Assembly (NCBI RefSeq): GCF_003097515.1
Contig: NZ_CP029188.1
Location: 2,482,501-2,546,500, forward strand
DNA from: Streptomyces tirandamycinicus
GTDB taxonomy: Bacteria; Actinomycetota; Actinomycetes; Streptomycetales; Streptomycetaceae
DNA length: 64,000 nt
Reading direction: 5' to 3'
Below are positions 26,210-33,581 of this stretch, piece by piece. How positions within the stretch are numbered: the stretch's first letter is position 1; the number at the start of each line of letters is the position of its first letter. The translations under genes and the position numbers were made by a program. The notes under the pieces are model-generated. The model was not told the DNA's origin. It saw nothing but the letters and a program-made list of their open reading frames with translations, and did no database searches.

Positions 26210-27154
26210 TCAGGAGTGCAAGGAGTGGAAGGGAAGTCCGGCGCCGGCCGGCGGCTCCAGGGCGTCGGCGTCGGGCGCGGGCACCAGCGTGGCGGATCCG
26301 TCGGTGACCGGGACGACGCCGAGTTCCAGCAGCTCCGCCAGGGCGGCGCTGCCCGCCATGTCGCGGACCTGCAGCTGGTAGCGGGCGGTCGTCCGGTACG
26401 CGCCGCCGGAGTCGTCGCCGGTGCGCTGCAGGAATCCGGAGTCGGTGAGGAAGGCGACCGCCTTGGCGATGATCCCGGTGGTGGAGCCGGCGAGACGGCG
26501 GGCGTCCTTGGTGGCTCCGGTGGCACTGCGCCGCGCGTAGACGCGCCATGCGGCTTCGAGGCCGGGCGACTCGGAGGCCGGGTCGGTGTTCTCCCCCTGC
26601 TCCTCGGCGCGCTCCTCCAGGCGGCGGCAGGCCTGCCGCACGAAGGCGTCGACGCCGTTGACGGTGATCCGGCCGATGTAGCCGTCGTCGGCGAGGTCCT
26701 CGGGCCGGGGGAACGCCAGCGCCGCGACGGCGAGATGGGCGAGGCCGTGGAGGAACCGGTCGGCCGAGTCGGCGGAGGCCCGCCGGGCGTAGTCGCCCAT
26801 GCGGACGGCGAAGACCGAGTCCTCGGCGGCGGCCACGGCCATGCCGGCACGGGGCGACACCTCGAGGACGATCAGGCCGAGCCCGGTGGCGACGGCGTCG
26901 GCGAGGCGGGCGAAGGCGGGCTCCTCGCGGTAGCGGCGCAGCAGCTCGGCGTACTCGGTGTCGCGCGAGGGCGGCAGTTTGGGCTGCAGCCCGAAGGAGA
27001 CGAGTCGCGCGGCGTCGGCAGCGTCGGCGGGGGTGGGGCCGGTGGACGCGGACACCGGCCCTGGGAACGGCCCTGAGACCGGCCCGGGCGGCGGCCCGAG
27101 CGGCACGTCCGCCTCACGCCGGGGCCCGGCGTGCTCTGCGTGCTGGTCGCTCAC
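26210..27154 (-). CDS. MukE/JetB-like winged-helix protein of the SMC operon
   Basis: A 314-aa protein between the kleisin-like and SMC-like genes. Position, size and its helical, winged-helix-like make-up fit MukE/MksE/JetB, the small subunit that binds kleisin and DNA. Visible pieces include VSFGLQPKLPPSRDTEYAELLRRYR and a C-terminal winged-helix-like stretch, AKAVAFLTDSGFLQRTGD then GGAYRTTARYQLQVRDMAG. The first ~45 residues are Pro/Gly-rich. GTG 27154 is chosen because GAGGAG lies about 9 bases upstream; the frame stays open further upstream through tandem repeats to 27349. Assignment rests on operon order and weak sequence character, not on a diagnostic motif. Confidence 0.75.
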   Translation of the reverse strand: MSDQHAEHAGPRREADVPLGPPPGPVSGPFPGPVSASTGPTPADAADAARLVSFGLQPKLPPSRDTEYAELLRRYREEPAFARLADAVATGLGLIVLEVSPRAGMAVAAAEDSVFAVRMGDYARRASADSADRFLHGLAHLAVAALAFPRPEDLADDGYIGRITVNGVDAFVRQACRRLEERAEEQGENTDPASESPGLEAAWRVYARRSATGATKDARRLAGSTTGIIAKAVAFLTDSGFLQRTGDDSGGAYRTTARYQLQVRDMAGSAALAELLELGVVPVTDGSATLVPAPDADALEPPAGAGLPFHSLHS

Positions 27155-27180
27155 GGGTGGTGCTCCTCTGTGCGGGGGTG

Positions 27181-27264
27181 CGGCGGTTCCGTGCGGCAGG
27201 GCACTTCCCTGCGGGGGTACGGCACTTCCGTCCGGGCGTACGGCACTTCCGTGCGGGGGCGGGC
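27181..27264. repeat. 21-bp tandem repeats in the kleisin-MukE spacer
   Basis: About four imperfect 21-bp units (27181-27201, 27202-27222, 27223-27243, 27244-27264) share CACTTCC and GCGGG cores. They lie in the 235-bp gap between the first two genes of the SMC operon, just before the MukE-like start. Read in the MukE-like frame they encode 7-residue units of the GSAVPPQ kind. Confidence 0.85.
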
Positions 27265-27389
27265 GCTCTCGTGCGCTGCGGGGCACGCCGTGCGGGCGGT
27301 CCGGGCGGCTGCCGGCCGTGACCGCCGTGGCCGCCGAACGTGCGGGCAAGGCACCGCCGGCGCACCGGGGGCGGGCCCCGGCCGCGGCG

Positions 27390-28916
27390 TCACGCCGCCT
27401 CCGTGCGGTCGGCGGCCATGCCCGCCGCGTCCAGCAGGGCGGTGCCCACGATCAGGTCGGCGCCGCCGAACTCGGGATCGTCCAGCTCGGTGCCGTCGTC
27501 GACGGCGAAGAGCAGCCGCTCCTCGCCCTGGCGGTAGGCCGTGCCGACCGGGGGGCTGGCCGCGTGGACGGCGAGGAGGGCGACGAGGTACGGCAGGTCC
27601 GGATCGAGACGGCGGGCGTCGGCGAGAAGACCGGAGAGCCGGCGCGGTGCGTCGTGCTCCAGGTCCAGCAGCTCCATGGCGTGCGCCAGTTGCTCCTCGC
27701 TGAAGCGGCTGTCGTCGGGGGTCGCGATCAGATCGGGCTCGGGCAGCTCGGCGCCCAGGTGCTCGCGCTCCACGGGCGGGCTGAGCAGCATGTCGACGAG
27801 GTCCGCGACGCGGACCGACGCGGGGGTGCGCAGTCCCGTGCCGCGTGAGAAGTACGCGTCGGTGACGTGGATGGCCTGTTCGACGGGCAGGGGCAGCAGC
27901 GGTGCGACGAGCTGGCCGTACAGATCGACGCCGGAGCGGGCGGCGGGCGCCGCGAACGCCTGACGGTCCTGCTCGGCGCGGAAGAGCGGGCCGGCCTCCA
28001 GCAGCCTGGACTGCAGCTGGGTGTGGCGGCGGATGCAGTCCTTGACGATGTCGACGAGCTCGGCCGCGCGGCGCTTGTGCTCCGGGTCCTCGGCCTCGTC
28101 CCGCGCCTTGCGGATGTTGGTGAGGATCGCGTTCTCGTGGCGGTAGCGGTCGGCGACGTGGTCGAGCGCCTCGGTGATCATGTCGGGCACGGAGTTGAGC
28201 CAGTCGACGGCGCGCACATCGCGCCGGGTGGCCTCGAGCGTTCTGCGCAGCGTCTCCGCGTACTGCACGGTCCGGTAGCGGGCCTGCTCGGCCGCGAGCT
28301 GGGCGTCGGCGAGCCGGCCGCGGCTGATCAGCACCTCCAGCTTCACCTCCGCGGCGATCTGCGCGCTGGTGACGTCCGTGTCGAGGGCGCCGACGAGGAC
28401 GTTCACCGCCTCGTCCGTGGTGCGCAGATAGACGCTCCCGCCGTAGCCGGGGACCTCTTCGATGAGTTTGAAGTCGTAGTCCCGCCGGACATATGCGCCG
28501 TCCGGGCCGAAAGTGCCGTACACCGCGCGGAAGCCGCGGTCGACGCTGCCGACGTTGATCAGGTTCTCCAGCACCCAGCGCGCCACTCGCTCGTGCTCGG
28601 CGGCGGGGCGCCGCGGTGCCTGGGCCGCGATGCGCGGCAGCAGCCTGGCCACTATCTGCTCGTGGTCGGCGCCGGTGTCGAAGTCCATGTTGAGCGTGAC
28701 GAGGTCGATGGCGGCGAGGGCGACCTCGGCCATCGCGTAGACCGAGTACTCGCCCGCGAGGTTGGCCTTGCGGGCGTCCAGGTCGTGCAGCGGCGCGGTG
28801 CACGCGAGCGCGCGGAGCCGCCGCGCGAGCCCTTCGTCGGCGGCCGGGCCCTGTGCGGGGCGCGGCCCCGCGCTGAGCTGGGGCGGAACGGTGTCCGTCG
28901 AGGCGGGCGAAGTCAC
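27390..28916 (-). CDS. MukF/JetA-like (kleisin-type) protein, first gene of the SMC operon
   Basis: The 508-aa protein is largely helical. The N-terminal third reads like a winged-helix/dimer domain (EYSVYAMAEVALAAIDLVTL, then DYDFKLIEEVPGYGGSVYLR), followed by LRTTDEAVNVLVGALDTDV and a long helical bundle (AEVKLEVLISRGRLADAQLA; RYRTVQYAETLRRTLEATRR) that matches the look of MukF/MksF/JetA kleisin subunits. The C-terminal third could be the part that clamps the ATPase head. The GTG at 28916 lies 7 bases after a TAGTCT -10 box and has no ribosome site, so the mRNA is probably leaderless. Upstream in-frame starts exist to 29186 but give an Arg-rich, non-coding-like extension. Confidence 0.78.
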   Translation of the reverse strand: MTSPASTDTVPPQLSAGPRPAQGPAADEGLARRLRALACTAPLHDLDARKANLAGEYSVYAMAEVALAAIDLVTLNMDFDTGADHEQIVARLLPRIAAQAPRRPAAEHERVARWVLENLINVGSVDRGFRAVYGTFGPDGAYVRRDYDFKLIEEVPGYGGSVYLRTTDEAVNVLVGALDTDVTSAQIAAEVKLEVLISRGRLADAQLAAEQARYRTVQYAETLRRTLEATRRDVRAVDWLNSVPDMITEALDHVADRYRHENAILTNIRKARDEAEDPEHKRRAAELVDIVKDCIRRHTQLQSRLLEAGPLFRAEQDRQAFAAPAARSGVDLYGQLVAPLLPLPVEQAIHVTDAYFSRGTGLRTPASVRVADLVDMLLSPPVEREHLGAELPEPDLIATPDDSRFSEEQLAHAMELLDLEHDAPRRLSGLLADARRLDPDLPYLVALLAVHAASPPVGTAYRQGEERLLFAVDDGTELDDPEFGGADLIVGTALLDAAGMAADRTEAA

Positions 28917-28953
28917 GGTGCACAGACTAGGTCCTCGCACCGACACCGGTCGA
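28917..28953 (-). promoter_or_regulatory. Candidate leaderless promoter of the SMC operon
   Basis: On the minus strand TCGACC (28948-28953), an 18-bp spacer and TAGTCT (28924-28929) match the HrdB-type pattern TTGACn-N18-TAnnnT with one -35 mismatch. The -10 ends exactly 7 bases before GTG 28916, the spacing seen for leaderless Streptomyces transcripts. Confidence 0.6.
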
Positions 28954-29077
28954 AACGGCGCAGAAACCCCGCGCTCGGCGCGGGCGCACCGGTCCTCGAC
29001 GCGGACACACCGGCGCTTGACGCGGCCCCCGGTACGCGGCGCTCGCGGCCCAGCGCTCCACGCGGACACACCGGCGC

Positions 29078-29794
29078 TCAGCGCCCGGCCGCTCCCCGGT
29101 CCGGCACCAGCCCTCCGTACACCTCGACGAGCCGGGCGCGGGAGTCGTCGAGGTAGTCGGCGAGGAGCCGCTCCGCCGTGCCGCACCTGCCCGCCTCGAG
29201 CGCCTCCAGAATCTCCCGGTTTCGTATGAGGTACGGCTCATGGAGGCCGCGGGGGTCGTCCACCACGTGGAACACCAGGCGGAGCTCGGCGAGGACGCCG
29301 CGCATCAGCTCGTCGGTGCGGGCACTGCGGGCGAGCGCGACCAGTTCGCGGTGGAAGTGGATGTTGGCGGTGGCCACGCCCGGCCAGTGCCGGTCCCGGG
29401 CCGACCGCTCACCGCCGAGCACCGCGGTGAGCAGCCCGTCGAGCGCGAACGGCGGTGCGCCGAGCCCGCGGACGACGGCGCACTCGACCAGCCGGCGGGT
29501 GCGGTAGATGTCCTCCACGTCGTCCACCGTGAGGAACCGGACGAACACCCCGCGGTTGAGCTCGTGCACCAGCAGCCGCTCGTGCGTCAGCAGCCGGAAG
29601 GCCTCGCGCAGCGTGTTGCGGGAGACGCCGAGCGCCCCGCCGATGCCGTCCTCCGAGAGCCGTGCCCCCGGCCGGAAGAAGCCGTCCGCGATCCGGGTAC
29701 GCAGGATGTCCGCGACCCGCTCCGCCGTGCTCGTACGCCCCAGCAGCCCCCGGTCACCGGCCAGTTCACCGAGCCCGGACCCCGTCGCACCCAC
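29078..29794 (-). CDS. GntR-family transcriptional regulator (FCD/FadR type)
   Basis: A 238-aa repressor-type regulator. The winged helix covers TSTAERVADILRTRIADGFF, LSEDGIGGALGVSRNTLREA and FRLLTHERLLVHELNRGVFV; the helical FCD effector domain follows (DIYRTRRLVECAVVRGL ... NIHFHRELVALA ... AERLLADYLDDSRARLVEVY). I chose GTG 29794 because AGGGGG lies about 8 bases upstream and the length fits; the frame stays open to 30094. It is divergent from the MFS-pxpABC operon and probably regulates it, with an oxoproline-like carboxylate as a plausible effector. That role is inference from position. Confidence 0.9.
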   Translation of the reverse strand: MGATGSGLGELAGDRGLLGRTSTAERVADILRTRIADGFFRPGARLSEDGIGGALGVSRNTLREAFRLLTHERLLVHELNRGVFVRFLTVDDVEDIYRTRRLVECAVVRGLGAPPFALDGLLTAVLGGERSARDRHWPGVATANIHFHRELVALARSARTDELMRGVLAELRLVFHVVDDPRGLHEPYLIRNREILEALEAGRCGTAERLLADYLDDSRARLVEVYGGLVPDRGAAGR

Positions 29795-29896
29795 CGCACC
29801 CGCCCCCTGTCCGCTCCGCGCTGTCCCCGGCCGCCCCGTCGGCGTCCGGCGCCCATCGTAGAAGCACAGTCCACTCCGGCCGGGACGACAAGACTC

Positions 29897-29926
29897 TTGT
29901 CGGATCGTTGAACAATCCCCTACGGT
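29897..29926 (+). promoter_or_regulatory. Promoter of the MFS-pxpABC operon, with a likely GntR site in it
   Basis: TTGTCG (29897-29902), an 18-bp spacer and TACGGT (29921-29926) give a good HrdB-type promoter 84 bp before ATG 30010. The spacer contains an imperfect inverted pair TTGT...ACAA (29897-29900 and 29911-29915), where binding by the divergent GntR regulator would block transcription. Confidence 0.6.
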
Positions 29927-30009
29927 GTGCCGGGCGTCACGCCGCAGGATCAGCACGTCACCCGGCATCACCACCCGGCCGCGTCCCCTCCCCCCTCTGC
30001 GAGGTGCCG

Positions 30010-31287
30010 ATGAGTACCACCGAAACCCAGCCCGAGAAGGGCGAACTGCCGCAGGAAGGAGGAGCGTTCGGCTGGCTGCGCGCCCTGGGGCCACGGGGCC
30101 GCCGGGCCTTCGGCGGCGCGTTCGGCGGCTATGCGCTGGACTCCTACGACTTCTTCACGCTGCCGCTCGGCATGGTGGCCATCGCCGCCTACTTCGGCCT
30201 GGACAGCGGCCGGACCGGCCTGCTCACCACCGTCACGCTGGTCGTCTCCGCGGTGGGCGGAGCGCTCGCCGGGATCCTCGCCGACCGCATAGGCCGGGTC
30301 CGGGCCCTGATGATCACCGTGGTCACCTACGCCCTGTTCACCGTGCTGTGCGGCTTCGCGCCCAACTACGAGACGCTGCTGGTGTTCCGGGCACTCCAGG
30401 GCCTCGGTTTCGGCGGCGAGTGGGCCGTCGGCGCGATCCTCGTCGCCGAGTACGCCACGGCCGCGAACCGGGGCCGCACGCTGGGCGCGATCCAGAGCGC
30501 ATGGGCCGTCGGCTGGGCCCTGGCCGTGATCGTCTACACGCTGGTCTTCCAGTTCCTCGACCCCGACACGGCGTGGCGTGTCATGTTCTGGACGGGCGCG
30601 CTGCCGGCCCTGCTCGTCGTGTACGTCCGCCGGAACGTGACGGACGCCCCCGAGGCCGCGGAGCAGCGCAGGGCGAGCCGCGACCGGGGATCGTTCACCG
30701 CGATATTCCGCAAGGGCCTGTGCCGTACGACGGTCTTCGCGGTACTGCTGTCCACGGGCGTCCAGGGCGGCTACTACACGCTGGCGACCTGGGTGCCGAC
30801 GTACCTCAAGTCGGAGCGGGGCCTCACGGTCGTCGGCACCGGCGGCTATCTCGCGCTCCTCATATCCGGCGCCTTCATCGGCTATCTGACCGGCGGGTAC
30901 CTCACGGACGTACTCGGCCGGAAGAGGAACATCGCCCTGTTCGCCGCGCTCTCCGCGGGCTGCATCCTGGCGTACACGAACATCCCCCCGGGGGCCGACG
31001 GGATGCTGCTCGTGCTGGGGTTCCCGCTCGGGTTCTGCATGTCGGCCATCTTCAGCGGCTTCGGCTCGTTCCTGGCCGAGCTGTACCCGACGGCGGTGCG
31101 CGGCACCGGCCAGGGCTTCACGTACAACACCGGCCGTGCGGTGGGGGCGTTCTTCCCCACCCTGGTCGGGTTCCTGGCCGGGAGCTGGGGCGTCGGCGGC
31201 GCCCTGGTCTTCGGCGCGCTGGGCTACGGACTGGCCGTCGTGGCGCTGCTGGGACTGCCGGAGACCCGCGGCCGGGAGCTCGTATGA
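30010..31287 (+). CDS. MFS transporter of the metabolite:H+ symporter kind
   Basis: Twelve-helix major facilitator protein of 425 aa, first gene of a four-gene operon. The conserved loop between helices 2 and 3 is GILADRIGRVRAL and its second-half counterpart GGYLTDVLGRKRN; FRALQGLGFGGEWAVGAILVAEY is typical of MHS/sialate-type symporters for small carboxylates. The acidic residues in GGYALDSYDFFTLP near helix 1 are also usual for that group. ATG 30010 follows GAGGTG. pxpA starts 13 bp after the stop. From the operon the substrate is probably 5-oxoproline or a related lactam/carboxylate; this has not been shown by the sequence itself. Confidence 0.92.
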   Translation: MSTTETQPEKGELPQEGGAFGWLRALGPRGRRAFGGAFGGYALDSYDFFTLPLGMVAIAAYFGLDSGRTGLLTTVTLVVSAVGGALAGILADRIGRVRALMITVVTYALFTVLCGFAPNYETLLVFRALQGLGFGGEWAVGAILVAEYATAANRGRTLGAIQSAWAVGWALAVIVYTLVFQFLDPDTAWRVMFWTGALPALLVVYVRRNVTDAPEAAEQRRASRDRGSFTAIFRKGLCRTTVFAVLLSTGVQGGYYTLATWVPTYLKSERGLTVVGTGGYLALLISGAFIGYLTGGYLTDVLGRKRNIALFAALSAGCILAYTNIPPGADGMLLVLGFPLGFCMSAIFSGFGSFLAELYPTAVRGTGQGFTYNTGRAVGAFFPTLVGFLAGSWGVGGALVFGALGYGLAVVALLGLPETRGRELV

Positions 31288-31300
31288 GAGGAGCCGCCCG

Positions 31301-32065
31301 ATGACCCGGGCCTCGATCGACCTCAACGCCGACCTCGGCGAGGGCTTCGGCCGGTGGCGCCTGACCGACGACGAGGAGCTGCTCTCCGTGGTCACCAGCG
31401 CCAATGTGGCCTGCGGGTTCCACGCCGGCGACGCGGTGACCATGCGCCGGGTGTGCGCCCTGGCGGCCGAGCGGGGGGTGCGGATCGGCGCCCAGGTGTC
31501 CTACCGCGACCTGGCCGGCTTCGGCCGGCGCTCCATGGACGTCCCCGCCGACGAGCTGGCCGCCGAAGTGGCCTACCAGATCGGCGCACTGGAGGTCTTC
31601 GCACGTGCCGCCGGTACCCGGGTGTCGTACGTCAAACCGCACGGGGCGCTCTACAACCGCGTCGTCCACGACGAGCGGCAGGCCGAGGCCGTGGTCGAGG
31701 GGGTGCTGCTGACCGGCGAGCGGCTGCCGCTGCTGGGACTTCCCGGCTCGGCGCTCCACGCGGCGGCCGGGCAGGCCGGACTGCCGGTCGTCGCCGAGGC
31801 GTTCGCGGACCGGGCGTACGAGCAGGACGGCACCCTGGTGCCACGGGGACGGGAGGGCTCCGTGCTCACCGACCCGGACGCGGTGGTCGAACGCTCGGTG
31901 GCCATGGCCCGGTTCGGGGTCGTCACCTCGCACTGCGGCCGGCCGGTCGGGGTCCGGGCGCGCTCGCTCTGCCTGCACGGCGACACCGCGGGAGCGGTCG
32001 AGCTCGCCCGGCGGGTGCGAGGACGGCTGGAGGAGTCGGGGATCCGGGTGGAGGCCTTCGTATGA
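31301..32065 (+). CDS. pxpA: 5-oxoprolinase subunit A (LamB/YcsF)
   Basis: PxpA works with PxpB and PxpC in ATP-dependent opening of 5-oxo-L-proline to glutamate. The 254-aa protein begins with IDLNADLGEGFG, then ANVACGFHAGDAVTM, and has VKPHGALYN in the middle and VTSHCGRPVGVRA-like C-terminal sequence, all diagnostic of the LamB/YcsF family. ATG 31301 has GAGGAG upstream. Its stop overlaps pxpB by 4 bp (ATGA). Confidence 0.96.
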   Translation: MTRASIDLNADLGEGFGRWRLTDDEELLSVVTSANVACGFHAGDAVTMRRVCALAAERGVRIGAQVSYRDLAGFGRRSMDVPADELAAEVAYQIGALEVFARAAGTRVSYVKPHGALYNRVVHDERQAEAVVEGVLLTGERLPLLGLPGSALHAAAGQAGLPVVAEAFADRAYEQDGTLVPRGREGSVLTDPDAVVERSVAMARFGVVTSHCGRPVGVRARSLCLHGDTAGAVELARRVRGRLEESGIRVEAFV

Positions 32066-32688
32066 GGCTGCTGCCCGTCGGCGAGCGGGCGCTGCTGGTG
32101 GAACTCGCCGGCGCCGAGGAGGCCGGGGCGCTCCACGCCGAGCTGCTGCGCCGCCGCGCCGCGGGCACGCTGCCCCCGGTGCGGGAGATCGTCCCGGCGG
32201 CGTGCACCGTCCTCCTCGACGGCGTCGAGGAACCGGATCGGCTGGCCGTCGAGCTCCCCCGGTGGGCCGTCCCGCCGCTCACCGCGGGCAGCGCTACGGT
32301 GACCGAGATACCCGTGCGCTACGACGGCCCGGACCTCGCCGAGGTCGCCGACCGGTGGGGCGTCCCGCCCGCCGAGGTCGCGGCCGTGCACTCCGCCACC
32401 GAGTTCCGCGTCGCCTTCTGCGGCTTCGCCCCGGGCTTCGCCTATCTCACCGGGCTCGGCGCGGAGTTCGCGGTGCCGCGGCGGGCCACACCGCGGACGG
32501 CGGTGCCCGCCGGGGCCGTCGCCCTGGCGGGGACGTACACGGGCGTCTATCCGCGTACCTCGCCCGGCGGCTGGCAGCTGATCGGAACCACCGACGCGGT
32601 CCTGTGGAACGCCGCGAGGGAGCCGGCGGCGCTCCTCGCCCCCGGGGCCCGGGTCCGGTTCGTGCCCCGAGCGGAGGCCGGACGGTGA
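32062..32688 (+). CDS. pxpB: 5-oxoprolinase subunit B (KipI / allophanate hydrolase subunit 1 family)
   Basis: PxpB (208 aa) forms the carboxylase-like pair with PxpC. The family signature FCGFAPGFAYLTGL is complete, followed by VPAGAVALAGTYTGVYPRTSPGGWQLIGTT in two readable blocks (here split as GAVALAGTYTGVYPRTSPGG and WQLIGTTDA). ATGA overlap with pxpA and GTGA overlap with pxpC show translational coupling. In Bacillus the homolog KipI inhibits a sporulation kinase; here the pxpABC context favours the metabolic role. Confidence 0.95.
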   Translation: MRLLPVGERALLVELAGAEEAGALHAELLRRRAAGTLPPVREIVPAACTVLLDGVEEPDRLAVELPRWAVPPLTAGSATVTEIPVRYDGPDLAEVADRWGVPPAEVAAVHSATEFRVAFCGFAPGFAYLTGLGAEFAVPRRATPRTAVPAGAVALAGTYTGVYPRTSPGGWQLIGTTDAVLWNAAREPAALLAPGARVRFVPRAEAGR

Positions 32689-33548
32689 CCGATCCGGCCC
32701 TGCTCGTGGTGCGGGCCGGGGCGCTGACGACCGTTCAGGACCTCGGCCGCCCCGGGTACGCGCACCTCGGCGTGCCGCGCTCCGGCGCGCTGGACCCGTC
32801 CGCGCTGCGGCTGGTCAACCGGCTCGTCGGCAACGACGAGGACGCGGCGGCGCTGGAGACCACGCTCACCGGCTGCGCGGTACGGCCGAGCCGTGACGTC
32901 ACCGTGGCGGTGGGTGGCGCACCCTGCCCGCTGCGGGCCGGAGGACGGCCCGTGGCCTGGGGTGCGCCGGTACGGGTCGGGGCCGGGGAGCTGCTTGAGG
33001 TGGGCGCGGCGGTCCGCGGTGTGCGGAGCTATCTGGGATTCGCCGGGGGCCTCGTGCCCGAGCCGGTACTGGGCAGCCGCTCGACGGATCTGCTCTCCGG
33101 TCTGGGGCCCGCACCGCTCTCCGGCGGCGACGTCCTCCCGCTGGGCCGGCCCGCCGGTGAGGCCGCCCGGGTGGACGGGGCACCCTGGCCCGCTCCGCCG
33201 TCCGAGCTGGTGCTGCGGGTGCGGTTCGGCCCGCGTCACGACTGGTTCACCGAGGCCGCCCGCCGGACCCTGGCCACCGGCGGCTACCGGGTGTCGGCGG
33301 CCGGCAACCGCATCGGACTGCGGACGGAGGGGCCGGAGCTGGAGCGGGCCGTGCACGGCGAACTGCCCAGCGAGGGCATGGTGCTGGGCGCCGTGCAGGT
33401 CCCCCCGGACGGCAGGCCCGTGGTGTTCCTCGCCGACCACCCCACCACCGGCGGCTATCCGGTGGTGGCCGTCGTCCGCGAGAGCGACCTCGCCGCGGCG
33501 GCCCAGGCGGTCCCGGGCACACCGGTGCGGTTCGTTCCCATCCGGTGA
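32685..33548 (+). CDS. pxpC: 5-oxoprolinase subunit C (KipA / biotin-dependent carboxyltransferase-like)
   Basis: PxpC (287 aa) completes the prokaryotic 5-oxoprolinase. Diagnostic blocks are TTVQDLGRPGYAHLGVPRSG, NRLVGNDEDAAALE, and YLGFAGGLVPEPVLGSRSTD; FLADHPTTGGYPVVAVV lies near the C-terminus. GTG 32685 overlaps the pxpB stop by 4 bp. The gene ends 34 bp from the stop of the convergent 1200-aa hydantoinase/oxoprolinase, which carries a second, unrelated enzyme for the same chemistry. Confidence 0.95.
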   Translation: MTDPALLVVRAGALTTVQDLGRPGYAHLGVPRSGALDPSALRLVNRLVGNDEDAAALETTLTGCAVRPSRDVTVAVGGAPCPLRAGGRPVAWGAPVRVGAGELLEVGAAVRGVRSYLGFAGGLVPEPVLGSRSTDLLSGLGPAPLSGGDVLPLGRPAGEAARVDGAPWPAPPSELVLRVRFGPRHDWFTEAARRTLATGGYRVSAAGNRIGLRTEGPELERAVHGELPSEGMVLGAVQVPPDGRPVVFLADHPTTGGYPVVAVVRESDLAAAAQAVPGTPVRFVPIR

Positions 33549-33581
33549 GCGCCGGGGGTTGCGTCCCGGCCCCGTGCGGGG

